Source: Alligator mississippiensis | Taxonomy: Eukaryota > Chordata > Crocodylia > Alligatoridae | Direction of reading: 5' to 3' | Length of the DNA: 64,000 nt | Assembly: GCF_030867095.1 (NCBI RefSeq) | Contig: NC_081835.1 | Coordinates: forward strand, 42,267,892-42,331,891 | Part shown: in pieces, positions 34,255 through 45,504 of the stretch | Layout of the letters: each line of letters starts with the position of its first letter | Numbering within the stretch: the stretch's first letter is position 1 | Made by a program: the position numbers and the translations under genes | The notes under the pieces: model-generated | Told to the model about the DNA's origin: nothing | Database searches by the model: none | What the model saw: only the letters and a program-made list of their open reading frames with translations

Positions 34255-34618
34255 CTGTGTGTGTGGCGGGGGGCGGCACAGGGGAGCACATGCCCGTCAT
34301 GAGATTGGCCACCACCAAAGCCACCGCCAGCTTCTGCGGGTGGTTGCCACCCCCCCACTTGCCACTGACATGGCTGCTGCCAGCTGCAGGCGGTCCCTGC
34401 TCGCTTCCCACTGCTTGCCACCCCCCGTCGCGGCCACACACTGCCGTGGCCACCTGTGAGCAGTCCCCACTCAGCCTGCCCTCGCCGCCAATGTCACTAT
34501 GGCCACCTGTGGGCGGTCCCTGCTTGCCGTCGCCACACCCCCGCCACCAACATTGCCACTGCCTGCGGGTGGTCACCGTACCCCCCCTTCTCTGGGGGCA
34601 TGCATTGTTCATGCAAAC
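34255..34618 (+). repeat. GC-rich minisatellite-like repeat, copy 3
   Basis: Degenerate units built on CACCTGTGGGCGGTCCCTGC with near copies at about 34383, 34452 and 34505. The tail GCATGCATTGTTCATGC matches those of the other two copies. The hairpin head seen in copies 1 and 2 is missing or decayed here. Overlapping open frames on both strands reflect composition only. Confidence 0.65.
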
Positions 34619-35174
34619 GGGGATGATACGAATAGCTTAGTCCCACTCTTCTCCCCCCCACACCTCTTCCAGCTTCACTGTTAGGCCAACAGCTCACTGT
34701 GCAGCTTCACAGTCTGCCCTGCCCTATCCCTGCCTTCCTATGACAGCATTGGCCATTCAAGACAGTTTCCTTCTACAACTGGCCCAGGAGGGGTCCCTGC
34801 TTCTATGAGGAGAAGGTTGATGGGATAAGCCAGTCCAGCAGAGAAAATTTCTTTGGCAGCATCTCCCCAGTCATTCGCCCCACATCAGAACAGGACAAAC
34901 TACTCTTTTCAGGTCTCTGAACCTGGGGAACTTCCTCCAGCCCACAAGCCATCCTGCCCAGCTGCCTCCCCGCACTGATCAGCCAGCTGCATTTCCAGGA
35001 GTCCTATAGCCACATGCTGTCCCTGGTATAAAGCTCCAAGGTCTGGGCCCATGCCAATACAGACTGCCCCAGTCTCTCCCATGACCATCTCAGAGGTGCT
35101 AGGAGCTACAGATGGGCACTTCTTGCACATGAGCCATGAGGTATTAGGTTGCCCTGTTTCTGGCTAGTACTCTA
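34619..35174. other. Unrecognised stretch
   Basis: About 550 bp, nothing recognised. Confidence 0.35.
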
Positions 35175-35370
35175 TACTACCCTGAAGTTCAGGGCTCTTT
35201 AGATCTCCCCTTGCAGTTAAACTGGTGTGAAGATGTTCACAATGGTGCTATATTGGAGCAGTTAATAAGTTATACTGATATAAGGCCCCCAGGAAGCAAG
35301 CTAGTCATACCCATCTGGACCAGTATAACTACACCAGGAAGAGACTCTCTTCCTGATCCACCAGTCCAAA
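35175..35370. mobile_element. Possible MITE fragment
   Basis: Motifs AACTGGTGTGAAG, GTTATACTGATATAAGGC and GACCAGTATAACTACACCAG resemble short DNA elements with ACTGGTATAACTACACCAG-like cores. Ends not defined. Confidence 0.3.
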
Positions 35371-36140
35371 TCTAAAAGTGCAAGCAGTGAGGAGATGAGG
35401 CCTACAATCCAGTCTGCCTTTAACCACAAGTCTCCTTTCCTTTCAGCCCACTGAAGGCTCATACCCTCCCTTCCCCCAACTCAGATATAGGTGGCTTTGT
35501 TTCCCAGCTCATCTCTCACTGCTCTGCTGGAGTACTTAGCAGCTGCTGGAGCCTTTGTGTTGGCTCTGAATCAGCCACTAGAACCAAAGAACAAAATGTA
35601 GGAAGGCTGTTTCCTGCTTGCATAGGGAAGATGAGATAGGGAAAAGAATAAAGCAATGATTTAAAGGGAAAAGAGAGAGAAAGAGAGGGAGAGGTGGGCC
35701 CAGACATCAGCCCATACTCCTCATACCATCTACTCACTCTGGAACCACAGGGGATAAGCCCCAGCATCCTCTGTGCCAGGACTTCAAATAGCAGGTCTCA
35801 AAATTCAGGAGACTGGTGTAAGAATTAAGTAGCTTTAAAAATGTATGTGGCTGGGCTCTGTGTATATGCCTGGGCAGCCATCGGGGCTCAGTGCTTTCCA
35901 GCTTTCCTCTGTGCCAAGAAGACCTTAAAATATACACTTCATACAGCAAAATCTTGACTTCTTGCTCACTCTTCTGATTCAAGGAGTTTGGGCTTTCAAG
36001 CAGCTGCCAATCAACAGGTCATTGGCAAGAGCTGCCAATAGTGGAGTCCCATGCTAAGTGCAGCCACTTGTGTAGAGGAGATGTGTTACTCATGGGCATT
36101 GCTGTGATAGGTGGCAAGGCCAGGACTGTCTCGGTGCTAG
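35371..36140. other. Unrecognised stretch with GA-rich run
   Basis: GA-rich low complexity at 35665-35695. Otherwise nothing recognised. Confidence 0.35.
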
Positions 36141-36149
36141 GCACCATAC

Positions 36150-36282
36150 ATACTGGGCAGGTCTACATGTGCCCTGACTGTGCAGTACCTGCCAGAACTG
36201 CACAGTCCTGGCAGTGCATGGGTCATTTCTGACCCTACTGTGCAACAGCAATGAGCTACTGGAGAGCTGGTTGTATTTTACA
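36150..36282. mobile_element. Possible MITE fragment related to 5126-5382
   Basis: GGTCTACATGTGCCCTGACT followed by repeated CTGTGCAGTACCTGCC and CTACTGTGCAACAG motifs resemble the palindromic units of the 5.1-kb MITE. It is incomplete and abuts the start of CR1-E. Confidence 0.4.
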
Positions 36283-36629
36283 GAAACTTTTCTGAAGGCG
36301 CAGAAACTAACCATCCTGATGCATGGGAAGACTAGGAAGTAGGGTAGAAGACCAGCTTGGCTTAGCAGGAAACTCTTTGTTGAGCTAACACACAAAGAGG
36401 AAGCTTACAAGAAGTGGAAACTTGGACAAACAAATAGGAAGGAGTATAAGAGTATAGCTCGAGCATGCAGGGATGACATCAGGAAGGTCAAAACACAACT
36501 GGAGTTGCAGCTAGCAGATGATGTGAAGGGTAACAAGAATACGAGTATGTCATCTACAAGAAGATCAAGGAAAGTGTAGGTCCCTTACTGAATGGGGGAG
36601 GTAACTTAGCATGTCTTTACACATGCTGT

Positions 36630-39133
36630 AGAGCGAGGTGGGGAGGTCAGGAATTTTCGGGCCAGCTTGCAGAGGCACTTAAGGCAAGGGATGTAGTTGT
36701 CGTGGGTGATCTAAATTACCCGGACATCTGCTGGGAGGAGCAGTCAGCCAGGTCGGACTGTTCCAGGAGGTTCCTGGCCGAGATGCAGGACTTCCACTTA
36801 ACCCAGGAGGTGCACAGTCCCACCAGAGGAAATGCCCTGTTGGACCTGGTCCTGGCCACAGGCGATGCTCTGGTAAGGGGGCTCCAGGTCCTTGACCACC
36901 TGGGTGATAGCGATCATCGCTTGCTGGAATTCATCCAGCGCAGGGTGACAAGGGCCTGCAGCAAGGCGGTAGCCCTAGACTTCAAGAGGGCCAACTTCAA
37001 CGAGTTGAGGAGATTGGTGGGAGAGGTGCTGGGGTTCTTGAGGGCAGGGGAACTCAGTGTCCAAGATGAGTGGTCGTTCCTTAAGGAGACGATACTCAGG
37101 GCCCAAGGGGTGAAAATCCCAACAAGAAGCAAGCGGGGCAAGAGTGCCCGAAAGCCTCCCTGGCTCACCAAGTACTTCCGGGAATGCCTGGTTGCCAAAA
37201 AGGGGGCGTACACCCGGTGGAAAGGGGTGCTATCTCCAAAGAAGAGTATACCTCCACTGCTCGGGCCTGTAGGGACGCTGTTAGGAAAGCTAAGGCGGAC
37301 ATAGAGCTAGGACTAGCATCCAAGATCAAAGATAATAAAAAGTCCTTTTTCAAATATATAGGGAGGATGAAGAAGGCACCGGGAAATGTGGGGCCCCTGC
37401 AAGATACGCTGGGCAATCTGGTGGTTGCGCCAGAGGAGAAGGCAGACCTCTTTAACAAATTCTTCACCTCCGTTTTCTTGTGCAGGGACCAGGACTCCCC
37501 CACCATGTTTCAAGACAGACTCGAGAGGAACGCCTCAAGACCTAAGGTTGAGGAGGACCGGGTTAGAGTGCTTCTGGAGGGGCTGGATGTGTTCAAGTCA
37601 GCAGGTCCCGATGCTCTCCACCCCAGGGTGTTGAGGGAGCTAGCAGGGGTTATTGCACAGCCCTTGGCACAGCTTTACGAGCGCTCGTGGTGCTCGGGCC
37701 AGGTGCCAGATGATTGGAAGATAGCCAATGTGGTCCCCATCTTTAAGAAAGGGAGGACCCGGGCAACTATAGGCCCGTCAGTCTTACCTCAATCCTGGGG
37801 AAACTCTGAGAAGATCATCAAGGAGCACATCTGTGATGGGCCGGCATCGGGGATGATGCTCAAGGGCAACCAGCACGGTTTCATTAGGGGCAGGTCATGT
37901 CAGACCAACCTGATTGCCTTTTACGATCAGGTCACAAAAGCATTGGATGCAGGTGTCGCCATGGATGTAGTCTTTCTGGACTTCAGCAAGGCCTTTGACA
38001 CTGTCGACCTCCCCATCCTCATTAAAAAACTAGGCAACTGTGGCAGCGATGCCTACACAGTCAGATGGATTGCAAATTGGCTGAAGGGTCGTACTCAGAG
38101 GGTGGTGGTAGACGGGTCATATTCAACCTAGGGGGAAGTGGGCAGTGGAGTCCCCCAGGGCTCGGTCCTTGGGCCCACGCTGTTCAATTTCTTTATCAGT
38201 GATTTGGACGATGGGGTGAAAAGCAACCTGTTCAAATTTGCTGATGATACCAAAATTTGAGGTGAGGTGGGCACGTTAGCAGGGAGGGAAAGACTGCAGA
38301 AAGCCCTGGATAGGTTGCAAGGGTGGGCTAACAAAAACAGGATGTGTTTCAATACAGACAAGTGCAGGGTGCTGCACTTGGGCAGTAGTAACCAACAGCA
38401 CACTTATAAGATGGGAAACTCCCTTCTTGAGAGCACGGAGGCAGAAAGGGATCTTGGAGTCAACACTGACTCCAAGATGAACATGAGTCGACAATGCGAG
38501 GTCACGGTCGGCAGGGCTAACCGGACCCTATCGTGCATCCACAGGTGCATCTCAAGCAGGTCCAAGGAGGTGATCCTCCCCCTCTACGCGACACTGGTCA
38601 GGCCACAGCTGGAGTACTGTGTCCAGTTCTGGGCACCCCACTTCAAGAGGGATGTGGACAACATTGAGAGGGTCCAGAGGAGGGCCACCCACATGATCCA
38701 GGGACAGCAGGGCAGACCCTACAATGAGAGGCTACGGGACCTGAACCTGTTCAGCCTTCACAAGAGAAGGCTGAGGGGGGACCTTGTGACCATCTATAAA
38801 CTCACTAGGGGGGACCAGAAGGGTTTGGGAGAGACCCTGTTTCCCCTAGCGCCCCCCGGGATAACAAGGAATAACGGCCACAAGTTGTTGGAGAGTAGGT
38901 TTTGATTAGACATTCATAAGAACTACTTCACAGTTAGGGCTGCTAGGATCTGGAACCGACTTCCCAGGGAAGTGGTGCTGGTTCCTACCCTGGGGGTCTT
39001 TAAGTAGTGGCACGATGCCTACCTGACTGGGGTTATTTGAGCCCAGCTTTCCTCCTGCCCAGGCAGGGGGTCAGACTTGAAGATCTACAAGGTCCCTTCT
39101 GACCCGACTTCTATGATTCTATGATTCTATGAT
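36630..39133 (+). mobile_element. Young CR1 LINE copy D, about 2.5 kb
   Basis: Plus-strand CR1, 5'-truncated inside the endonuclease, with a clean 3' end of three ATTCTATG-type units at 39110-39133. ORF2 is readable almost throughout with one frameshift near 37225, a short compensated out-of-frame stretch at about 37755-37805, and four in-frame stops. It sits inside the MITE 36610-39430. High conservation and the intact tail make it one of the younger elements here. Confidence 0.92.
36702..39035 (+). pseudogene. CR1-D ORF2 remnant: endonuclease C-terminus plus full reverse transcriptase
   Basis: 36702-37225 gives the endonuclease C-terminal half, beginning MGDLNYPDICWEEQ and including HLGDSDHRLLEF. 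After a frameshift near 37225 the linker and RT continue to 38131, with KRGAISKEEYTS-like start, VVFLDFSKAFD (motif A) and VRWIANWLKGRTQRVVV. After a TAG at 38129 come [14 protein letters not shown] (motif B) and KFADDTKI (motif C), then a TGA at 38258. The C-terminal part 38267-38905 ends at a TGA in RF*LDIHKNYF, and a further TAG follows in GVFK*WHDAY. All RT catalytic motifs are intact. Compared with CR1-B, the stops replace Trp or Arg codons by single transitions. Confidence 0.9.
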
Positions 39134-40148
39134 GCTTTAATTAGTGCAGTTCCCACAGCTGCTGTAATGAAAGCATTTGCAGCATCATGTGTATTCAGCA
39201 TCCTGTGCTTCAAAATGGCAGTGGGGGTGCTTTAACTAAATCTTGTTTAATGAGCTTTAGATAAAGAGCCCCCATCAGCCATTTTGAATTGCGGGGACAC
39301 TGAATACATGTGATGTGAAGGCTATTGGAGTGTGCTAATTAGCATACTCCAGCAGATTCGATTGAATCTGCTCCAATGCGTGCTAATTAGCATGTGTCGG
39401 AGCAGATGTCCAGCATGTCTGTAGATGCCCCCTAGTGACAGATTATATGGAAAAGGCTGAAGTACTCAATGTTTCTTTTACCTCAGTCTTCACAGGCAAG
39501 GTCAGCTCCCGGACTACTGCACCAGGCAGCACAGGTTGGGGAGGAGGTGAGCAGCCAACAGTGGTGAAAGAACAGGTTAGGGACTATTTAGAAAAGCTGG
39601 ACATGTACAAGTCCATGGGGCTGGATGGGATGAACCCACGGGCAGAACATGAGGCGGAAAATTTTCCAGTGCTTTATTTTTCTGTGGGAAATTTTCCATT
39701 TCTAAAAATTCATTGTTTCATAAACTTCATTAGTAACAATGAATGGATGCCAATACAATATTAGGTAAGCGTGGCAGTTTCAAAGTTGTAATTAATATTT
39801 TTCAGGTGAATGTCCTGAGGAAGTGTGTGAGAGAGTACATATATGTTTTATTGATTTGTAAACAAAGGGTAAATACACTCAAATAATAATCCAAACCAAA
39901 ATCAAGTTATGAATTCACCCAATTGGCTAAGCATGTCAAATCAAAACCAAAACTAAAAATCTTGTTTCATCTCAGACTGCAAGAGAAAGCAAAACCAAAA
40001 CTAAAACTTTGACTGATTTTTGTTTCACTTTCAGTTCAGGAAACACACAGAGCAGTGTCTCATTTCTTTTCTTGAGCTGGGGAAGTTGGAAGTGTTTGCA
40101 TAAGATCTGTTAGTTTTTTAGTGCTTTTGCTTTGAAGTAGTCATAATA

Positions 40149-40418
40149 ATGCCTAATCAGAAAAAAACTAGTGTGTGGCATCATTATAGTAAAGTTCAAG
40201 CCACTGAAGGAAGGAATAAAGTTGGTAGATGTAAATATTGTGGGCAGGAGTATGCTAACAATGCAACAAGAATGAAGAACCATTTAATAACATATGGAAA
40301 CTGTCCTGAAAGAGTACAAGCCATATACAGAAAGCTAATACAACCAATTGGTGGAACAACATCATCTGACAAAGTCTACTTCAGGAATCCTATGCAAATA
40401 AACACATTAATATGTTAA
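40149..40418 (+). pseudogene. hAT transposase remnant: BED zinc finger
   Basis: A 90-codon frame starting MPNQKKTSVWHHYSKVQ. Trp10 and Tyr13 with Cys28, Cys31, His45 and Cys52 (CKYCGQEY, then NHLITYGNC) form a BED-type zinc finger, the DNA-binding N-terminus of hAT transposases. The frame ends soon after at a TAA. The start codon is plausible because BED fingers lie at the very N-terminus of these proteins. Host genes with BED fingers exist, but the matching transposase core downstream and terminal repeats around it make the transposon reading clear. Confidence 0.85.
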
Positions 40419-41159
40419 ACAACATGCAGTATAGACTAGCATCTATATTGTTTTAAAACATTATCATTTTAAAAGTTGTTAATGCAACTCTGGGCTATTA
40501 TTTATTTATTTATTTATTTAAAATATGTGTATCCTGCTTTTCTGCTTACACTCAGCACGCAAAGTGGCTTAGGCTTAACAATATATTTTTTTAAATTATG
40601 TAATAGATAAATAGTTAACTATTTCAACCAAGCAGAGTGAGCTTTGTCCTCTGGCTGAGTGCAGAGGCCAGACTATACCTCCCTTTGGCTCTGCAGTCCC
40701 AGGGCAACTGCGCAGCAAGTTGAGCAGCAGAGTACTCTTTCTGGCAGGGAGGAGGAAAGCAAGCTCCTTGCCACTTCTTCTTATGGATGAGGCCAGACTA
40801 AAATAGGCTAAAATAAAAATCTTTTCCCCCTTTTATTGAAGGAACTTGGTAGCTCAAGTGAAATGGCAGTTTTGCAAAAATGAAAAATGAAAATGTTGAG
40901 CTGCCAGGTCTGGGGGAAGAAGAAGCAGGATCCTCACTTTCAAGATCACTTGTCACCAGATATGCGATCCACCATGAGTAGCTGTTCAAGACAGTCAAGC
41001 TTTTTATCAAGCTTTGTGGACAAAATGTCAAAAGAAGATCAAGAAAAAGCAGATGAGACATTAGCTCAAGCTATATTTGCAAGTGATACACCTCTTTTCA
41101 TAACTGAAAATCAATAATGGAAGGAACATTACAAACTAATTCGCCCATCATATAAGTTA

Positions 41160-42580
41160 CCATCATGTTATTGCTTATCTCTTAGATAGAGAGCTTGACA
41201 GAGTTCAAACAATGGTTATTCGAAGGATTGGTCAAGCAGAATCACTGACTCCAATGTCAGATGGACGGACTGATATACAAGGAAATCCTTTATTGAACAT
41301 TATGTTAGCAACACTTGAACCAATATTCTGAAAGCAACTGCTACCAAATCTTATAGTCATACAGGTGAATATATAGCCAAATTACTGAGTGAAGAGATTG
41401 AAAGTACAGGTCCCTCCAGGGTACAAGCCCTTGTAACTGATAATGCGAGTAATATGAAAACTGCATGGCAAATATTAAAGATAAAGTATCCTCATTTAAT
41501 AGTATTTGGCTGTCTTGCTCATGGGTTGAATCTTCTGGCAAAGGAAATAATAACTGCAAATACAATGAAGACAATATTGGCAAACTGCAAAGCAATTGTG
41601 AAGGTATTCAACAATCATTATGTTGCTAATCAGACTTTGAAGAAATAACAGAAAGAGAAGTGGGGGAAGGAAAGTGCACTTTTATTGCCAAGAGAAACTA
41701 GATGGGGCTCAGCTACAAAGTGTTTACATAGTTTGCTGCACACAAAGAACTGTTTGCAGTGTGCTTCAATAGATGACACAGCATCCCAGATTATTCCTGT
41801 GAACATTCGGAAGCTGATTATCGACAACACTATGTTCTGGGTTTGACTTCAAGGAGCATTCAATTTGCTACTGCCAGTTTCAGTGGCTATCAAGAAAGTT
41901 GAAGGAGATACACCAAGCCTTTCAAATAGTCCAGAGATATTCAGACAACTGAATGAAAATCTAATTGGGGTTTTACCTTCTTCACCTCTATACAAAAAAG
42001 AAGAAAAACAAATGTTTACTAAGAGATCTGAGTTTTGCTTTCATTCAGTTCATCTGGCAGCAAACCTTTTGGATCCTCAACCTAGAGGACAGCATTTATC
42101 AGAAGATGAATTATCTACTGCTCTCGATACAATTATGGAAGTAGCTAAGAACGTCCCCAACATCAACGAACTAGCTATGATGACAGACATTGCTGAGTGC
42201 TGCGCAAAAGAAAAACTTTGGAGCAAAGACATCATTTGGTGGGCAGCAGAGAATACGCCTCCTCTCACATGGTGGAAGGGATACTGTAACACCCGACTTG
42301 TCCAGGATTGCTCTAAGGATCCTAAGCATTCCACCAACAGCAGCTTCTTGTGAACAGAACTGGACCTGGTCCTGGCCAAAGGGGATGTTGTGAATGGAAC
42401 TGGAAGGCTTTCAGCTCAACCAAGACAAAAAGGAGGAATAGACTAACAAATGAACCCACTGCTAAGCTTGTTTCTATTTCTCATCATCTCTTGCTTCGGG
42501 AGAATCAGTCAGGAGCACAATTAGTGAAGAAGATGAAAAGTGTGATGATAAGTTACCCTTGCCCATAGACTCATTGTTAA
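41160..42580 (+). pseudogene. hAT transposase remnant: RNase H-like catalytic core and dimerisation domain
   Basis: Several frames together give the hAT core. Seen: DRVQTMVIRRIG and SDGRTDIQGNPLLNIM near 41210-41310 (first catalytic Asp region), LVTDNASNMKTAW near 41430 (second Asp), VFGCLAHGLNLLAKEI (the C-x2-H motif of hAT) at 41500-41550, ETRWGSATKCLHSLL near 41695, HLAANLLDPQPRG near 42050 and the C-terminal dimerisation block ALRILSIPPTAASCEQNW at 42310-42365, followed by RNRLTNEPTAKLVSI near 42430. Premature stops and frame changes occur throughout. The protein would cut and paste the element; this copy cannot. Confidence 0.85.
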
Positions 42581-43126
42581 AAGCCATCCTTTAGTGAAAG
42601 AACATGTGGTTCAAGTAGTTCTGAATCAGATTTGCCTCAAACTGACTCTGAAATGGAACTAATAAGTTGTGTAAGTGATTCTACAGATAGTGACAATGAA
42701 ACTGGAGGTGCTGCAGTGACCTCAGTGGAAGAGAGTTAAACTCTGTTGAAGTAGATGAGTGGACAACCACAGCATGTCATGCACAGTTCTTTGGATATGC
42801 TAGAATTAGTGTATGAACAGTTTTCAGGGCCTTTGGTTTTTTCCTTAAATTTAAACAAACAATGTAAGGGAAGTCCATGCTATTGTGTACTGTCTTTACA
42901 TTTTTACAAGTATTCCAATAAAAATAATTTCTTTCCACATAAATCTTTAAATTTGTTTGAATATAACATTTAAAACACATTAAGTGTGCTGTATTTAATT
43001 TTTTTCCGAACTGAATATTTCAGTACAAATACTTGTGGTTATTGGAATACAAAATTACCATGGGGGTACTTTTTTAGTTTTGTTTACTAAACATAAATCA
43101 AATAAACGTGCTAAGTCAGATCATGC

Positions 43127-43177
43127 TCTATTTAGGGCATTGGAAAATTTTCTGGAAAACCCATATCTCTGGTTGGG
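43127..43177 (+). repeat. Internal copy of the hAT right end
   Basis: CTCTATTTAGGGCATTGGAA... to AAACCCATATCTCTG repeats the true right end at 45506-45582 with one block of about 30 bp missing. It is a direct repeat 2.38 kb away. Confidence 0.75.
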
Positions 43178-45504
43178 GCATCCCTGAAAAGAACACCCTC
43201 ACAGTTGTTATGTTCAAGGGACTTAGTCTTTGGTGCCTAGTCCTAGCTTGTTAACTTCTGGGCCTCCTATGCTCAGACCTCTGGAATGGTCTCAGCCTTC
43301 ACCTCACAGATGATGTGAGGCAGACAAGCAAAAGTGACCATCCAGGGCAGGCAGCACTTAATAGTATTCAAGTGCACCCCTAGTGCCCTCCACCATGCCT
43401 CCATGTGCCCAAAAGTCATACTCCATGGTCATCCAGCAGCTGCGCAGCTAATAGCTGAGCAGTCTCTTCCCAGCATCCAAGTGTCCAGTACAGGCCTTCA
43501 TGAACCACAGAAAAAGCGGACAAGCTGAGTCCCAGGATGCAGAGACACAGAATGGTCACAGCCTCAAGCTAAGTGCTGGGAGCAGCACAAGCACATACTC
43601 CTGGCTCCATAAGGGGCACCCAACTAGAGTTCCACTCCTGTGACCAGGTTTGAACTTCAGGGGTGACTGTGACACCCCTTGGTGGCCAAGCAACCCTTAG
43701 CCAGCTCCAGCTCTAAGGTGCCCTCTCCTTCTTACTCATTTGCCACACCTTGATGTAGTTGTTTGATTGAAAGGGAGGCTGCCTAATGGATCCTAGAGCA
43801 AGCTCCAGTTCCTCTAGATGCCAGCTAGCTCTTCCAGGCTTCTGCCGGTCTCCACTCTGCCCTTGCTAGGTGAGCTCCAATGGCCTTTCAGTGCCTTTCC
43901 TCAGGTACCTGCTAGCCTTAAGAGCTAATCACACCCTCCAGCCTTCCCTACAGCCATGCCCATGTGTGATGTCTTGCGCCCTTCTGGCAGCCCGGCCTGT
44001 CGGGGTGTGGCCCCTCCCCTCAACTAGCCTGCCATGACTTTGATGTTAAACTTACTATGAGAGGGGTCTTCAGTGGAGATCTTTCCCGGGGGGGGGCCCT
44101 CCCGATAGATGGCGGTACTTAAGATCGTAGGGCGCAATGTTCCATGGGGCTCTGCCTCCCCTACACCCCGTCCACTCACCAACTGCTTGGATACATATTG
44201 ATGATGGTCTCTGGCCCAGTAGGATGGCCAAGGGCCTGTCTACTTGGGTCCAGTAGCAATTCCTCCCCTCTTGGGGTTCGTTTTATTTCAAAGAAAATAT
44301 TCCCCTGAGTAGGAGGGGGCTGCAGGGCTGCCTCCTTTATCACTGCCCCCTCTAGGGGTCTCAGATGCCTCTTCCCTCCTACTGTACACAGGGAGCTTCC
44401 CTGCCTCCTCAGTCTCAGCTTCTTCCGGGGGCTGTGGGGGTGCCCCTGCTTTGCCTCCCATAGGAGGCTTAAAGCTCTCCCTAGTGCTGCCTGAGAGAGC
44501 CATGCAGGCTGGGTTGCTTCCTCCCTGCACCAGAGCCCACCTAACGAGCTGCCGGCCCGCTGTCTCTCTCTCCGGGTCTCCCTCCGCCCCAGATCCGGCA
44601 GGGCTTTTAAACTTTCCTGCAGTGGCCAGTATGGCCACTGGGATTGGCTCAGCTGTTTCCCGCACCAGAAACAGCTGATTAAACAGCCGGCGTAATGCCA
44701 GTTCACACGGCTGCAGCCATGGATGTGGCTCCTGCTCTGGCTGCCCTGCGGGAGTTGAGTTAGCTCTGCCGAGGGCCTGCTCCCAGAGTATGGGGCCCGC
44801 GGGGTTCACTTTCTCCCCTTTGGAAGCCTGTGGCGGTGCCTTGCCGCCACACCATGCCTCACAGGCGTGACCAATTAATGACTTTATTGGGCACTTGGCC
44901 CCAATACAATACCAGGCTACCTCAGACATTTACGCCCTTGCTGGGGCCTCAGCCTTACCAACCTCAGCCCATTTCTCTTACTGGGTGTCTTAGCTTAAGC
45001 CAGCTGTGTGGGACCTTGCTTTGTGGTTCCAGCCCATAACCACCTAATCCTGCTTTGTCTTTGCTGTGTCCTAGGCAATACATGTGCTCAGCATGCTTAG
45101 TCTCCTGGGCCCCAGCCCTTGTCTCCGTCCTTTTCATGCACAGGACCCCCTGGCCCTAATGCTGCTGTTCCTGGGCACTGGGCCTCCCTGGCTCATCTGG
45201 CTCCTGCCCAAGCTAGGCTTCAGCCTTTCTCTCTCTCTCTCTAGGCTTCAACTTCCCCCTCAGGCTTAAGCCTATGGTATGTCCCAAATCAAGGCCCAAG
45301 TAGGGCCCTGAACACTGGCATGCCCCTGACACCTTGCTGTGGGTTAAAACACCATGCACCCCTTGGGCATCTGACCATGGCCTCCATACACTCCCCTTTC
45401 AGCCACACCCCAACCACCAGTTGAAACTGTAACCAAGGACTGAGCCTTCTGGCTAACACAACTAAACCCCTCCAGGTCTGAACATAAGCAATGGCTAATT
45501 GCCT
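43178..45504. other. Sequence between the two hAT right-end copies, with LTR-like signals
   Basis: About 2.3 kb not typical of the hAT. On the minus strand CCCAATAAAGTC near 44880-44891 is a polyadenylation signal. At 44829-44851 TGTGGCGGtgccttgCCGCCACA is an inverted repeat made of LTR-like TGTGGC/GCCACA ends, so part may be a retroviral LTR on the minus strand. No matched target duplication was found. The minus frames 44929-44288 (213 codons) and 44706-44176 (176 codons) are Pro/Gly/Arg-rich and show no domain. Confidence 0.35.

Larger units (their letters stand above)
36610..39430. mobile_element. MITE split by CR1-D
   Basis: The left piece starts at 36610 (CATGTCTTTACACATGCTG). The right piece runs about 39134-39430 and ends CAGCATGTCTGTAGATGCCC. 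The right end in reverse complement, GCATCTACAGACATGCTG, pairs with the left end as imperfect terminal inverted repeats. The flanks CTTAG (36605-36609) and CCTAG (39431-39435) look like a short target duplication. It interrupts CR1-E within a GNLVTDY-like stretch. CR1-D later landed about 20 bp from its left end. Inside, the repeated GTGCTAATTAGCAT motif is palindromic. No coding. Confidence 0.65.

Noticed and set aside
40149..42580. A host BED-finger gene
   Set aside because: hAT core and dimerisation motifs follow in several broken frames, and terminal repeats with an 8-bp duplication surround it.
44288..44929. 213-codon minus frame as a protein gene
   Set aside because: Pro/Gly/Glu-rich without domain, downstream of LTR-like AATAAA and TGTGGC motifs, and overlapped by an equally long frame in another phase.
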